Assembly (NCBI GenBank): GCA_041672395.1
Contig: JBAYZS010000011.1
Location: 1-59,337 of the forward strand
Direction of reading: 5' to 3'
Length of the DNA: 59,337 nucleotides
Source: UBA5287 sp041672395
GTDB taxonomy: Bacteria > Bacteroidota > Bacteroidia > Bacteroidales > Dysgonomonadaceae
The position numbers and the translations under genes are program-made. Under the pieces are notes generated by a model. That model was not told the origin of the DNA. It saw only the letters and a list, made by a program, of their open reading frames with translations, and made no database searches. Position 1 is the stretch's first letter. Each line of letters starts with the position of its first letter. This document shows, in pieces, positions 17,206 through 26,496 of the stretch.

Positions 17206-18522
17206 ATGACTTATTCCAGAAGACAATTTATCAAGACAGCAGGATTAGCCACATTAGGCACTGTTGTTACATCACCATCATTTGGATCAACTATGTGGAC
17301 ATCTAATAGTAACACTTTGAAAGTGGGACTTATAGGTTGCGGAGGCAGAGGCACAGGTGCTGCAGGTGAAGCGTTGAATGCTGACCCAAATGTTGTTTTA
17401 ACAGCAATGGCTGATGCATTCGAAGATCATTTGAATAGTTCCTACAATTCATTAAAAGAAAAGTATGGTAATAAAATTCAAGTTTCTGACAATAATAAAT
17501 TTGTTGGCCTTGATGCATACCAGAAACTTATTGATTCTGATGTTGATGTTGTACTTTTGGCTGCTCCTCCCTGTTTCCGACCTTTACATTTAGAAGCTGC
17601 GGTAAATGCAAATAAGCATATTTTCTGTGAAAAACCCTTTGCAGTAGACGCCCCCGGTTTACGTAGAGTAATGGAGGCAGCTAAAAAAGCCAAATCAAAG
17701 AATCTTTCATTAGTATCTGGGTTCTGTTGGAGATACCATCAACCAAAAAGGGAAGTTTTCGGTCGAGTATTAGATGGACAGATTGGTAATATTATAGGAG
17801 GAGAAGCAACATATAATACAAGTGAATTATGGTATAAAGAACGTCAGAAAGGATGGTCAGATATGGAGTATAAACTTCGTAACTGGCTATATTATAGCTG
17901 GATGTCTGGAGATCATATTGTCGAACAGGCCATTCATAGTATAGATATGTTTTCTTGGGCAATGGGAGATAAAGCACCATTGAAGATTAGTGGGACAGGA
18001 GGAAGACAAAAGAGAATCGATCCAAAATATGGCAATGTCTTTGATCATTTTGGAATTACGTACGAATATGCTGATGGTGCAAAAATCTATATGTTTTGCC
18101 GTCAACAAGAAGGAACATCACCTTCATATGCTGTGGAATTAGCCGGACAGGATGGAAGATGCTATGTTGATTGTCGTACTGGCGATCATAAAATTACAGG
18201 TAAAAATGCTTGGAAATATGCTGATGAAACAAAGTTTACAGATGCAGAAGCTTATAAGCAAACAAAAGTAAGAGGTATGTATCAAGTTGAACACGATGAG
18301 CTTTTTGCATCTATTAGAGCAAACAAGCCAATGAACGATGGAGAATGGATGACACTTTCAAATATGTTGGCAATTGCAGGTAGAATGGCCGCCTATTCAG
18401 GTCAGACTATTACTTTTGATCAGGCAATGAATTCAACAGAGATGCTATTCCCGGAAAATATTTCCTTTGATACTCAATATGATTTGCCAATAGCAATACC
18501 AGGAATTAAAGAATTTAAATAA
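17206..18522 (+). CDS. Tat-exported Gfo/Idh/MocA-family oxidoreductase
   Basis: 438 residues from the ATG at 17206. The frame is open further up, but this start places a twin-arginine signal (SRRQFIKTAGLA) at the N-terminus. The Rossmann loop is GLIGCGGRGTG at 41-51 and the catalytic-lysine motif CEKP is at 141-144. GDHIVEQAIHSIDMFSW carries the usual substrate-side histidines. The family oxidises or reduces sugar hydroxyls with tightly bound or free NAD(P). Export through Tat implies it folds with its cofactor in the cytoplasm and works in the periplasm. The next gene starts 5 bases after the stop and encodes a sugar-isomerase-like TIM barrel. This pairing is known from oxidative cleavage of glycosides through 3-keto sugars; that role is inference here. 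Confidence 0.88.
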   Translation: MTYSRRQFIKTAGLATLGTVVTSPSFGSTMWTSNSNTLKVGLIGCGGRGTGAAGEALNADPNVVLTAMADAFEDHLNSSYNSLKEKYGNKIQVSDNNKFVGLDAYQKLIDSDVDVVLLAAPPCFRPLHLEAAVNANKHIFCEKPFAVDAPGLRRVMEAAKKAKSKNLSLVSGFCWRYHQPKREVFGRVLDGQIGNIIGGEATYNTSELWYKERQKGWSDMEYKLRNWLYYSWMSGDHIVEQAIHSIDMFSWAMGDKAPLKISGTGGRQKRIDPKYGNVFDHFGITYEYADGAKIYMFCRQQEGTSPSYAVELAGQDGRCYVDCRTGDHKITGKNAWKYADETKFTDAEAYKQTKVRGMYQVEHDELFASIRANKPMNDGEWMTLSNMLAIAGRMAAYSGQTITFDQAMNSTEMLFPENISFDTQYDLPIAIPGIKEFK

Positions 18523-18527
18523 TATCC

Positions 18528-19460
18528 ATGAATAGAAAAGATTTCATTAAATCTGCAGCCATTATGGCAGGAGCATCTATCGTGACTCCGCTTGTTTCGG
18601 CATCGGTTTTGGAGAATAAATCGCCAACTTTACAAAATCATTCCAAAGAGAAGATAATAATGAAAAAAGGTTTGCACTATGGGATGATAAAAGAAGAATT
18701 ATCAATGACCGATAAGTTTAAACTTGTAAAAGATTTGGGTTTTGACGGAGTTGAGTTGAGCAGCCCCGTAGAGATGAATATTTCTGAAATATTAGAAGCC
18801 AAAGAAAAAGCCAATATCGAGATACCAAGTTTGATGAACAAGGATCATTGGTCTGTGCCGTTATCGAGTCCAGATCCTGAAGTAAGGGCAAAATGTATTC
18901 AATCTGTTGCAAAATCTTTAGAAGAAGTTAAACAGCTCGGTGGTGACACGGTTCTTGTTGTACCAGGTGTTGTCAGTGATAAGGTTTCATACGAAGATGC
19001 ATATAACATAGCTCAAAATTCAATCAGAGAATTAATTCCGTATGTTGAAAAGACAGGAATGCAAATTGGTTTAGAGAACGTATGGAATAATTTCCTTTTG
19101 AGTCCAGTTGAAGCGAAACGTTTTGTTGATGAGATTAATCATCCCCTTATTGGATGGTATTTTGATATTGGCAATGTGTTACGATATGGATGGCCAGAGC
19201 ATTGGATAAAAACTCTCAATTCGCGCATTAAGAAACTACATATCAAAGAGTTCAGTCGTGAATTAATGAACAATCAAGGATTGTGGAAAGGTTTTGAAGT
19301 TGAATTACTTGAGGGAGACAACAATTGGCCGGTTGTAATGAAAACTGTCAGTGAAATTAATTACAATGGCGGTTGGTTGACCGCAGAAGTAAACGGTGGA
19401 GACAGAAACCGTTTGAAGAAAGTATCAGAAGAAATGGATGTTATTATTTCATATCTGTAA
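18528..19460 (+). CDS. Xylose-isomerase-like TIM barrel (sugar phosphate isomerase/epimerase family), exported
   Basis: 310 residues. The N-terminus (NRKDFIKSAAIMAGASIV) looks like a Tat-type signal with RK in place of RR. The barrel begins around residue 46. A likely metal-binding set E183 (GLENVW), D213 (WYFDIGN), H238 (KLHIKEF) and E287 (TAEVNGG) matches the E-D-H-E tetrad of tagatose-3-epimerase-type enzymes. It could isomerise or epimerise a free sugar, or carry out the elimination/hydration step on a 3-keto-glycoside made by the upstream oxidoreductase. It is the second gene of a two-gene unit closed by a strong hairpin terminator. Confidence 0.85.
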   Translation: MNRKDFIKSAAIMAGASIVTPLVSASVLENKSPTLQNHSKEKIIMKKGLHYGMIKEELSMTDKFKLVKDLGFDGVELSSPVEMNISEILEAKEKANIEIPSLMNKDHWSVPLSSPDPEVRAKCIQSVAKSLEEVKQLGGDTVLVVPGVVSDKVSYEDAYNIAQNSIRELIPYVEKTGMQIGLENVWNNFLLSPVEAKRFVDEINHPLIGWYFDIGNVLRYGWPEHWIKTLNSRIKKLHIKEFSRELMNNQGLWKGFEVELLEGDNNWPVVMKTVSEINYNGGWLTAEVNGGDRNRLKKVSEEMDVIISYL

Positions 19461-19497
19461 TTATTTTTTTTAAACGTAAATATATGATTTAATTATA

Positions 19498-19534
19498 ATG
19501 GACAAAAGCAGAAGTTTAATCTGTTTTTGTCCAT
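19498..19534 (+). terminator. Strong hairpin terminator
   Basis: A 15-base stem, ATGGACAAAAGCAGA against TCTGTTTTTGTCCAT, with one G-T pair and a 7-base loop, followed by a T-rich stretch. It lies between convergent genes and may serve both strands. Confidence 0.85.
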
Positions 19535-19601
19535 TTGTTTATTGTATTGATAGTAAATTAGATAGCTTTTTATTTTTACAATAAGATAATTTGAATACTA
19601 A

Positions 19602-20951
19602 TTACTCTTTGTTGGGTGTTCCTGCTAAAGGAATTGTTTCAGGAATATTTTCCACCTGTCCCATAACATACTTTTTTGGACCTAAATATATATCTGAATT
19701 GAGAATCTCATCCCAGGTTATATCTTTGCCAGTATAAGCTGCAATTCTTCCCATAATGGTAACCAGCGTAGAATAAGCCTGATCTTCGCCATCATTTATT
19801 GCTTTTCCAGTTCGTATTGCTGACACTAGATTCACATGTTCTTGTTCATAAGGATCTTTTACATTCCATTCAGATGCAGATTCTTTTTCATCCAAACGAG
19901 GATATTCCCATATAACATTACCCTTTTTATCAAACAATTTACCCGAAGCCTCTGCATAACCATTTGAGCAATTGATCTGTTCAACTTTTCCATCCGAACA
20001 ACCGTTTATTTGTCGCGCAGCACAATGAGTTCTCATTCCGTTTTCATACAAATATTCAATGCTGAAGAAATCATATTGATCACCCGTAACCCTTCTTTGT
20101 CGTCCGCCCCAACCAGATGCTTTTACTGGATATTTACCCATATACCAGTTCATTACATCTATTTCATGTATGAATTGTTCTGTAATATGATCACCAGAAA
20201 GCCAACAGAAATTCACCCAATTTCTCAACATATATTCCATATCGCTCCACTCCGGTTTTCTATTACGAAACCATAATGCGCCACCGTTTCGAATGATATG
20301 AGCTCCGTTTATTTCTCCAATTTCACCATTAAGAACCCTTCTTCTTGTTTCCAAATAGTCTTTTTGTACACGTCGGATAGTGCCGCTAACTACGCATATA
20401 TTCAATGTTTTAGCTCTTTTTACGGCTGCTAATACTTTTCTAACTCCAAAAGGGTCAACAGCTATAGGTTTTTCCATGAAGATATGTTTTTTTGCGTCAA
20501 CCGCTGCTTCAACATGAGCAGGTCTAAAATGCGGAGGTGTGCACAATAAAACAACATCGATTCCGGAATCTATAACCTTCTGATAACTGTCGAATCCAAC
20601 GAAACAATTCTCGTCCGCGATTTCAACATTTCTTTCTTTTTTCAGCTGTTCTCTACAGCTGTCTATTTTATCCTGAAATACATCTCCCAAAGCTACAATT
20701 TGAAGATTTGGCCCTGCATCCAAGAAATTGATGGCCGCACCCGTACCTCTTCCACCACATCCAATTAATCCTGCTTTAAGAATTTTCCCATCCGGTGCTT
20801 GATCTAAAAGCTGAGGAAGTTTAATCTCATCTTTATCATTTTTTTGAGATGTACAAGCGTTTATAAGTGGAATTCCTCCAATCAGTCCAATAGAACCGAC
20901 TGTAGATTCCTTAAGAAAGTTTCTTCGAGATAAAAATGTCTTCTTTTCCAT
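19602..20951 (-). CDS. Second Tat-exported Gfo/Idh/MocA-family oxidoreductase (possible lipoprotein)
   Basis: 449 residues from the ATG at 20951 (an ATG at 20978 is in frame, but the inner one fits a Tat signal better). The signal carries R9-R10 in SRRNFLKES and ends with LINAC (Cys33), which could make it a Tat-exported lipoprotein. The Rossmann loop GLIGCGGRGTG is at 61-71 and the EKP motif at 160-162. GDHITEQFIHEIDVMNW mirrors the first copy. The two proteins are clear paralogs with different surfaces. It lies downstream of the GH2 gene on the same strand with a gap of about 140 bases, so cotranscription is possible. The likely role is oxidation of a glycoside hydroxyl in the periplasm (inference). 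Confidence 0.87.
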   Translation of the reverse strand: MEKKTFLSRRNFLKESTVGSIGLIGGIPLINACTSQKNDKDEIKLPQLLDQAPDGKILKAGLIGCGGRGTGAAINFLDAGPNLQIVALGDVFQDKIDSCREQLKKERNVEIADENCFVGFDSYQKVIDSGIDVVLLCTPPHFRPAHVEAAVDAKKHIFMEKPIAVDPFGVRKVLAAVKRAKTLNICVVSGTIRRVQKDYLETRRRVLNGEIGEINGAHIIRNGGALWFRNRKPEWSDMEYMLRNWVNFCWLSGDHITEQFIHEIDVMNWYMGKYPVKASGWGGRQRRVTGDQYDFFSIEYLYENGMRTHCAARQINGCSDGKVEQINCSNGYAEASGKLFDKKGNVIWEYPRLDEKESASEWNVKDPYEQEHVNLVSAIRTGKAINDGEDQAYSTLVTIMGRIAAYTGKDITWDEILNSDIYLGPKKYVMGQVENIPETIPLAGTPNKE

Positions 20952-21090
20952 TATCAAAATTTCCTTTTTTTGTTTCAATTTACGTGTAAAATAACTGTTT
21001 AAGAATTTACTAATTAAATTAATAAACTTCTCAATTGTGTTCAGTATAAACTATTTAAAATTCTAAACTTGTTTTGCTCTGCTGTGAGAA

Positions 21091-24000
21091 TTATTTTACT
21101 GATTCAATTCTGAACGAATAGCTAACATTCTGATTTTGTGGAATCATGTAATTGTCCAATGGAAGTGGTCCGCAGCTTGCATTTCCCAATCCTTGCTGAA
21201 TACAATCAAGGTTTAGATAAACTTCCGGTTTGCGGATTTCATTTAACATGAAATCATGTTTAGCATCCCATAATTGGTGATCTGTAAAGTGCAAAGCACT
21301 AAAGTTTAAACCGTCTTTCGAAGTTATTTTAAGTCCATTATTGTTCGCATTCGTAATTGTAAACCAGCGAATATCTTCCCTGTTTCCCATGCTTTGCGCT
21401 CTCACATAATGTTCTGCTTCCATCCCGGTAACTGTTGTATCATATAAACCAAAGAAAGCTGATTGTTTTCTATCAGAATAATTTTCGTGCGGTCCACGTC
21501 CGTAATACTTAACATTCTCATAGTCGGCCGGAAGCACAATTTGCAATCCCAAACGATGAATAAAGTTCACTGAAGGAGTAGTAAAACTTGCATCCACATC
21601 AATTGTTCCGTCGGCATATATTTGATATTTAATCAGATAAGGAATATATACTGGTCGCTCAAAATTTAGTTTAGCAGTTTTGGTCAATAGAATAGTCAGC
21701 GATTTTTCATCTTCATTTTTCTGGTACGAAAACTGAGTATTACTGTAAGATGCATCGTGATATGCCTGTGTAGCATATTTGTCATTATTTGTACTTCTGT
21801 ACCAATTCAATTCCATACCTTTACCGTTATAGATCATTTCTTTCCCATCAAATTGTAATGAAGTCATGATGCCGGATTCAGTATTGAAAACTACATTTAA
21901 TCCATTTGCCGATATAACCAGGTTTTTACCTGACACCTCAGTCTGGATTTTTTGCATGTCAGTTGTGTTTTTTACCGATACAATTGTAGGATTATTCAGC
22001 GCAAACTGTTCAGAAGCCACTATATGTCCTCTTTTTTGCCAGCTAACATCCTCTTTCAATTTGAAGTAAACATTCAGAAAATATTCACTTCCGGCTTCTA
22101 ATCGTCTATCGTAAGGAATCGTCAGCGACATTTTCTCATTTGGTGCCAATGAAATTGGGTCTATGTTTCCAGAACCAACCATTACTCCATTTTTTATCAA
22201 TTGCCATTCGATATCAAATTCACCTAAGTTGGTGAAATCGTATCGATTTTCAATCTCCAGTTTACCCGATGAAAGAGATAGTGGTCTGATCTTTATATAT
22301 TGATATATCTTTTTAACCTCCAGTAATTTGGCGGTCTCACGTCGGTCCGGAGTTGTGAGTCCATCACAAACAAAATCCCCATCATTTGGTTTATCACCAA
22401 AGTCGCCTCCATAATAAAACCGGTGTTTTTCACCCCCAAATTTTACAATTCCATGATCAACCCATTCCCAAATGCAGCCTCCAATCATACGTTCAGAATG
22501 ATTTTCAATATAATCCCAGTATTCAGCCAAATTACCCACAGCATTTCCCATCGCATGTGCATATTCACATAAAAAATAAGGTTTATCGCTATCCTGTTGA
22601 TCAAAAGCAATCATTCTATCCAGAGAGGGGTACATATGAGAATCCATATCAGCAGATTCATTTCGTCCTTCGTAGTGAACAGGTCGAGTAGGGTCCATTA
22701 ATCGAGCAAGATTGCTAACCTCCTCAAAGTTAATACCATTTCCCCCTTCGTTACCCATAGACCAGAAAATCACAGATGGGTGATTTCTATCGCGTTGAAT
22801 CATTCTTTCTATTCTATCTTTGAATGCAGGCAACCATGATGCCAAATTGCTAATAGAATGATTACCATGATTTTCCAGATCGGCCTCGTCCATAACATAC
22901 AATCCATAATAATCAAACATTGCATACATTTTAGGATGGTTTGGATAATGACTTGTACGAATTGTATTCATGTTGTATTTCTTCATCATAAGAATATCCT
23001 GCATCATCGATTCCACAGGAACACTCTTGCCAAAAAGTGGATGTGTGTCGTGTCGGTTAGCACCCTTAAAAAACACTTGCTCATTATTGATATACACTCG
23101 TTTATTCTTGATTTCTACCTTGCGAAAGCCAAATTTTGATGACATGGCTTCCATCACGTTTCCGTTATCATCTTTCAGTGTTACTATTGCTGTGTAGAGA
23201 TGCGGCTTTTCTGCCGACCATAATAAAGGATTCGTCACTTTTCCCTGCAATTCAAGTGCCTGTTCTTCATTACCTTTCAATGTATTTACATTCTGAGAAA
23301 GGTTGGCAATCACTTTACCTTTAGGGTCTAGTAATGAAACATTTACTGTCGTTGATTTGCTGCTTTTTTTATCGAAATTCTTTACAAAAGCTTTCATCTT
23401 AAAGACTGCAGACGATAAATCATCCCCATTAAATTCAGAAAGTAAATTATAATCTCTCACATGCACTTTTGGTGTAGCATATAAATAAACATCGCGATGG
23501 ATGCCACTTAAACGGAACATATCCTGGTCTTCAATGTAACTACCATCAGTCCAACGAAATACCTGAACTGCAATGGTGTTTTTCCCTGGTTTCACATAAT
23601 CCGTTATTATAAATTCGGAATCATTGTTAGCACCTTGACTATAGCCAATTTCCTTGCCATTAATCCATACAAAAAAACCGCTGTAAACTCCATTAAAGTG
23701 TAAAACAACTTCTTTACCATCCCAATCGACCGGGATATCAAAATCACGGCGGTACGAACCAACAGGATTTGGCTCAAATTCATTCGTGTACCCTTTTTGG
23801 GGTTGAATAAATGGAGGATTGTTTTTGAATGGATATGTTATATTTGTATAAATAGGTGTGCCATATCCATGCATCTCCCAATTCGAAGGCACAGGAATTT
23901 CTTTCCATGACGATACATCAAAATTTGATTTATAGAAATTCATAGGGCGTTCCGATGGTTGTTTTACCCAATTGAATTTCCAATTACCATTCAACGTCAT

Positions 24001-24681
24001 GTAAAGATCTGACGACGGTTCTTCCCATGGTTTGTCAAAACTTTTGTCCGCTTTCAGACTTTCAACAGAAGAAAAAGGAATATAAGTTGCATGTCCTTGC
24101 TCTTTATTTACAGCAAAAATTGTCTCGTTTTCCCAATTGTTTTTGCTACGTTTAACCGCTCTCTCTTTAGGAACTTTTACATTTGTAGGCACCAATCGCC
24201 AGGTCTGCAAAACATTTGGCAACTGATACATCTGCGTTCCTATCGCATCATCACCGGAAAAAGCCAGCTGCATACCACTATTACGTTGAATTATTGTATA
24301 AGCTCCGGTACCTGTAACTGTAAATTTCCAATGTTGATTATAGTTGCCTGGAGCATCATCCCATTGAATAATGGGATTGCCATTTCCCGATGAAATATTA
24401 AAGTTGTCAATGCTCTTGTTATTAAAAGGGTTTGATATAGTATAATAATCGTTAGCTCTTGAAGTGATTTTCCACAGCTGACCTTCATCTCCTTTTTTAT
24501 CTTTTGAAAGATAAATTTTAGCTTCATTGTCAGTCGATTGTTTGTTGTCAATTACAAAGCCGGAAGGACTGACAATCTTATATAAAATATCAGGATTGAT
24601 TTGCTGTTGTGCATAAAGATTTCCAAACATAGCGAAGAAACAGATTAATAGCACATTAATTAGTTTTTTTTGTTTTGGCAT
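21091..24681 (-). CDS. GH2 beta-galactosidase-like enzyme with N-terminal ricin-type domain
   Basis: 1196 residues. A signal peptide ends near residue 24 (NLYAQ). Residues about 28-165 form a ricin-B/CBM13-like region (GQLWKITS, QHWKFTVTGTGAYTIIQ, LQTWRLVPTN). The LacZ-type body follows: sugar-binding domain (about 225-400), immunoglobulin-like domain, TIM barrel with acid/base E645 (SMGNEGGNG) and nucleophile E706 (FLCEYAHAMGN), then the small C-terminal beta-galactosidase domain (LQFDGKEMIYNG to the end). LacZ proteins are usually about 1020-1050 residues; the excess is the N-terminal domain. It probably releases beta-galactose or a related sugar in the periplasm from the same substrate as the rhamnosidases. 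Confidence 0.92.
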   Translation of the reverse strand: MPKQKKLINVLLICFFAMFGNLYAQQQINPDILYKIVSPSGFVIDNKQSTDNEAKIYLSKDKKGDEGQLWKITSRANDYYTISNPFNNKSIDNFNISSGNGNPIIQWDDAPGNYNQHWKFTVTGTGAYTIIQRNSGMQLAFSGDDAIGTQMYQLPNVLQTWRLVPTNVKVPKERAVKRSKNNWENETIFAVNKEQGHATYIPFSSVESLKADKSFDKPWEEPSSDLYMTLNGNWKFNWVKQPSERPMNFYKSNFDVSSWKEIPVPSNWEMHGYGTPIYTNITYPFKNNPPFIQPQKGYTNEFEPNPVGSYRRDFDIPVDWDGKEVVLHFNGVYSGFFVWINGKEIGYSQGANNDSEFIITDYVKPGKNTIAVQVFRWTDGSYIEDQDMFRLSGIHRDVYLYATPKVHVRDYNLLSEFNGDDLSSAVFKMKAFVKNFDKKSSKSTTVNVSLLDPKGKVIANLSQNVNTLKGNEEQALELQGKVTNPLLWSAEKPHLYTAIVTLKDDNGNVMEAMSSKFGFRKVEIKNKRVYINNEQVFFKGANRHDTHPLFGKSVPVESMMQDILMMKKYNMNTIRTSHYPNHPKMYAMFDYYGLYVMDEADLENHGNHSISNLASWLPAFKDRIERMIQRDRNHPSVIFWSMGNEGGNGINFEEVSNLARLMDPTRPVHYEGRNESADMDSHMYPSLDRMIAFDQQDSDKPYFLCEYAHAMGNAVGNLAEYWDYIENHSERMIGGCIWEWVDHGIVKFGGEKHRFYYGGDFGDKPNDGDFVCDGLTTPDRRETAKLLEVKKIYQYIKIRPLSLSSGKLEIENRYDFTNLGEFDIEWQLIKNGVMVGSGNIDPISLAPNEKMSLTIPYDRRLEAGSEYFLNVYFKLKEDVSWQKRGHIVASEQFALNNPTIVSVKNTTDMQKIQTEVSGKNLVISANGLNVVFNTESGIMTSLQFDGKEMIYNGKGMELNWYRSTNNDKYATQAYHDASYSNTQFSYQKNEDEKSLTILLTKTAKLNFERPVYIPYLIKYQIYADGTIDVDASFTTPSVNFIHRLGLQIVLPADYENVKYYGRGPHENYSDRKQSAFFGLYDTTVTGMEAEHYVRAQSMGNREDIRWFTITNANNNGLKITSKDGLNFSALHFTDHQLWDAKHDFMLNEIRKPEVYLNLDCIQQGLGNASCGPLPLDNYMIPQNQNVSYSFRIESVK

Positions 24682-24858
24682 GACGATTCGTTTGTTGTTT
24701 AAATGTGATACAAATTTGAGTTACCCAATTTCATGAAGTAAGGTCAAAATTAGTTAATTATATGATGATAACAAAATTTCGAGTTGGTATAAATACACTT
24801 AAACAATAACTCCTTTTAAATTTATATATGAAGCTATTAGTAAATCGTGATAAACTGG

Positions 24859-24866
24859 TATATTTG
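24859..24866 (+). promoter_or_regulatory. -7 box of the clan GH-A lipoprotein gene
   Basis: TATATTTG, matching TAnnTTTG, 56 bases before the start codon at 24923. Confidence 0.55.
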
Positions 24867-24922
24867 CTCTTCATTTAGATTATTTAATAAAATACTTTAG
24901 TTTAAAATACGGATAAATAAAC

Positions 24923-26275
24923 ATGAAGAATCGATTAATTACATTCATCTCATTCACATTAATTCTTTGTATCATAGCGGGTTGCAATGGCGTGAAATCT
25001 CAATTGAATGAAAGAGGGGTCACAGCCATAGACATTACAGAGTTCTTGAACAGTATGGGTGCTTGTTCCTCAGTTGGAGGACGAGGCGAAACTGTTGAAG
25101 AAACCATCAAATGCCTTGATTACACCGGTTTGCGTTGGTTGAGAGTCGGTTTTGAAGACGATGTGGCAATAGAGGATTTTATTAAAGTTCACAATCAAAC
25201 TGGGGTCGTTTACAGTTATGGCATGTTAAGTGGACATTCTGATATCGACCGACTTCTGTCAGATGCAAAACGTTTGGCAACAGCGGGTGCATTATTAGCT
25301 TTAGAAGGATCAAATGAACCTAATAATTGGGAGATTTCTTATCAAGGTGAACTTGGAGGAAGCGATAATTCCTGGTTGCCGGTAGCAAAATTGCATCGTG
25401 ATTTATATGCGACTGCAAAAAATGACGCGGTCTTAATGAATTATCCGGTTTGGTCTATAAGCGAAAACGGGGCGCAGGTCGATAACGTTGGTTTGCAATT
25501 TCTTACCATTCCCGATGAAGCAGAAACTCTTATGCCTGCAGGCACACAATATGCAGATTATGCAAACTGTCACAATTATATCACCCACCCAAGTTGGCCT
25601 GGACTGCACGACAATCAAACATGGCTCAGCTCGAGTCCCACGAAGGACTGTCCTGTCGATGGCTTATATGGAAATTACGGAACTTCATGGCTAAAAAAAT
25701 ATATAGGTTATTCCGATCAAGAACTGATTAATCTTCCGCGAGTGACTACTGAAACTGGATTTTCTGTAAATGAAAAGTTAGGAGTAACAGAAGAAATTCA
25801 GGCATGCTTATATTTGAATTTGTATCTCTCACAATTTAAGCAAGGATGGAAACACACTGCCATTTATCTACTCAAAGGACGTGCCAACGAACCGGCTCAC
25901 GAATCATTTGCTTTTTATACGCTTGATTATAAACCCAAAAAAGCAGCTCATTATCTTCACAATTTTACAACTATTTTAGCCGATGAGAATGGTGCTGGTA
26001 AACTCTGTAAGCTCGATTATGAAATTCCTGATCAGCCTGTTACAACTCATGATCTGTTACTGCAAAAGAATAATGGACACTTCTTACTTATTCTTTGGGG
26101 CGAAAGATTTAAAAGTGGTGGAACTGATGACATAACTGTTCATTTAGATAAGAAATTTAAAACCATAAAAATCTATGATCCCACAAAGGGTATAACAGAA
26201 ATAAAACAATATAAAAATTGCGATGCCGTTGAATTGTCATTAAGCAATCATCCTATAATTTTAGAAATATCTTAA
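24923..26275 (+). CDS. Lipoprotein with clan GH-A glycosidase-like barrel
   Basis: 450 residues with lipobox IIAGC (Cys21). The mature protein looks like a TIM-barrel glycosidase of clan GH-A. LEGSNEPNNW places a candidate acid/base E132 after Asn131, and TTETGFS gives a candidate nucleophile E277. A small beta-rich domain closes the protein (HFLLILWGERF, DDITVHLDKKFKTIKIYD). The closest families by layout are GH39- and GH5-like enzymes, but it cannot be assigned. It is the only plus-strand gene among the minus-strand glycan genes and faces the rhamnosidase operon tail to tail. Confidence 0.65.
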   Translation: MKNRLITFISFTLILCIIAGCNGVKSQLNERGVTAIDITEFLNSMGACSSVGGRGETVEETIKCLDYTGLRWLRVGFEDDVAIEDFIKVHNQTGVVYSYGMLSGHSDIDRLLSDAKRLATAGALLALEGSNEPNNWEISYQGELGGSDNSWLPVAKLHRDLYATAKNDAVLMNYPVWSISENGAQVDNVGLQFLTIPDEAETLMPAGTQYADYANCHNYITHPSWPGLHDNQTWLSSSPTKDCPVDGLYGNYGTSWLKKYIGYSDQELINLPRVTTETGFSVNEKLGVTEEIQACLYLNLYLSQFKQGWKHTAIYLLKGRANEPAHESFAFYTLDYKPKKAAHYLHNFTTILADENGAGKLCKLDYEIPDQPVTTHDLLLQKNNGHFLLILWGERFKSGGTDDITVHLDKKFKTIKIYDPTKGITEIKQYKNCDAVELSLSNHPIILEIS

Positions 26276-26401
26276 GATAGCTGAAATCATAAGGTCATAT
26301 TAAGATAACATTTTTCTAATTTAAAAATGAATATACTCGGAGGTTGATCCGAAGATTTTACAAAGATAATCTGAATTATTTCTTGGAAATTCATGAAATA
26401 A

Positions 26402-26442
26402 CACCGAGGTTGTTCCGGATAATTTCCAAATCAACCTCGGTG
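26402..26442. terminator. Perfect 11-base hairpin between convergent genes
   Basis: CACCGAGGTTG pairs exactly with CAACCTCGGTG across a 19-base loop. It lies between the clan GH-A gene (+) and the end of the rhamnosidase operon (-) and may end both. There is no clear T-run, so a different role is possible. Confidence 0.55.
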
Positions 26443-26476
26443 ATGCTCTCACCTTCCTTTCACAATGGTCTCACTC
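26442..26476 (+). repeat. Intergenic dispersed repeat, copy B
   Basis: GATGCTCTCAC, then TCCTTTCACAATGGTCTCAC, closely related to copy A at 11626-11674. It directly abuts the hairpin at 26402-26442. Confidence 0.5.
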
Positions 26477-26496
26477 TCCTGCGTTGTCTTTCGATA

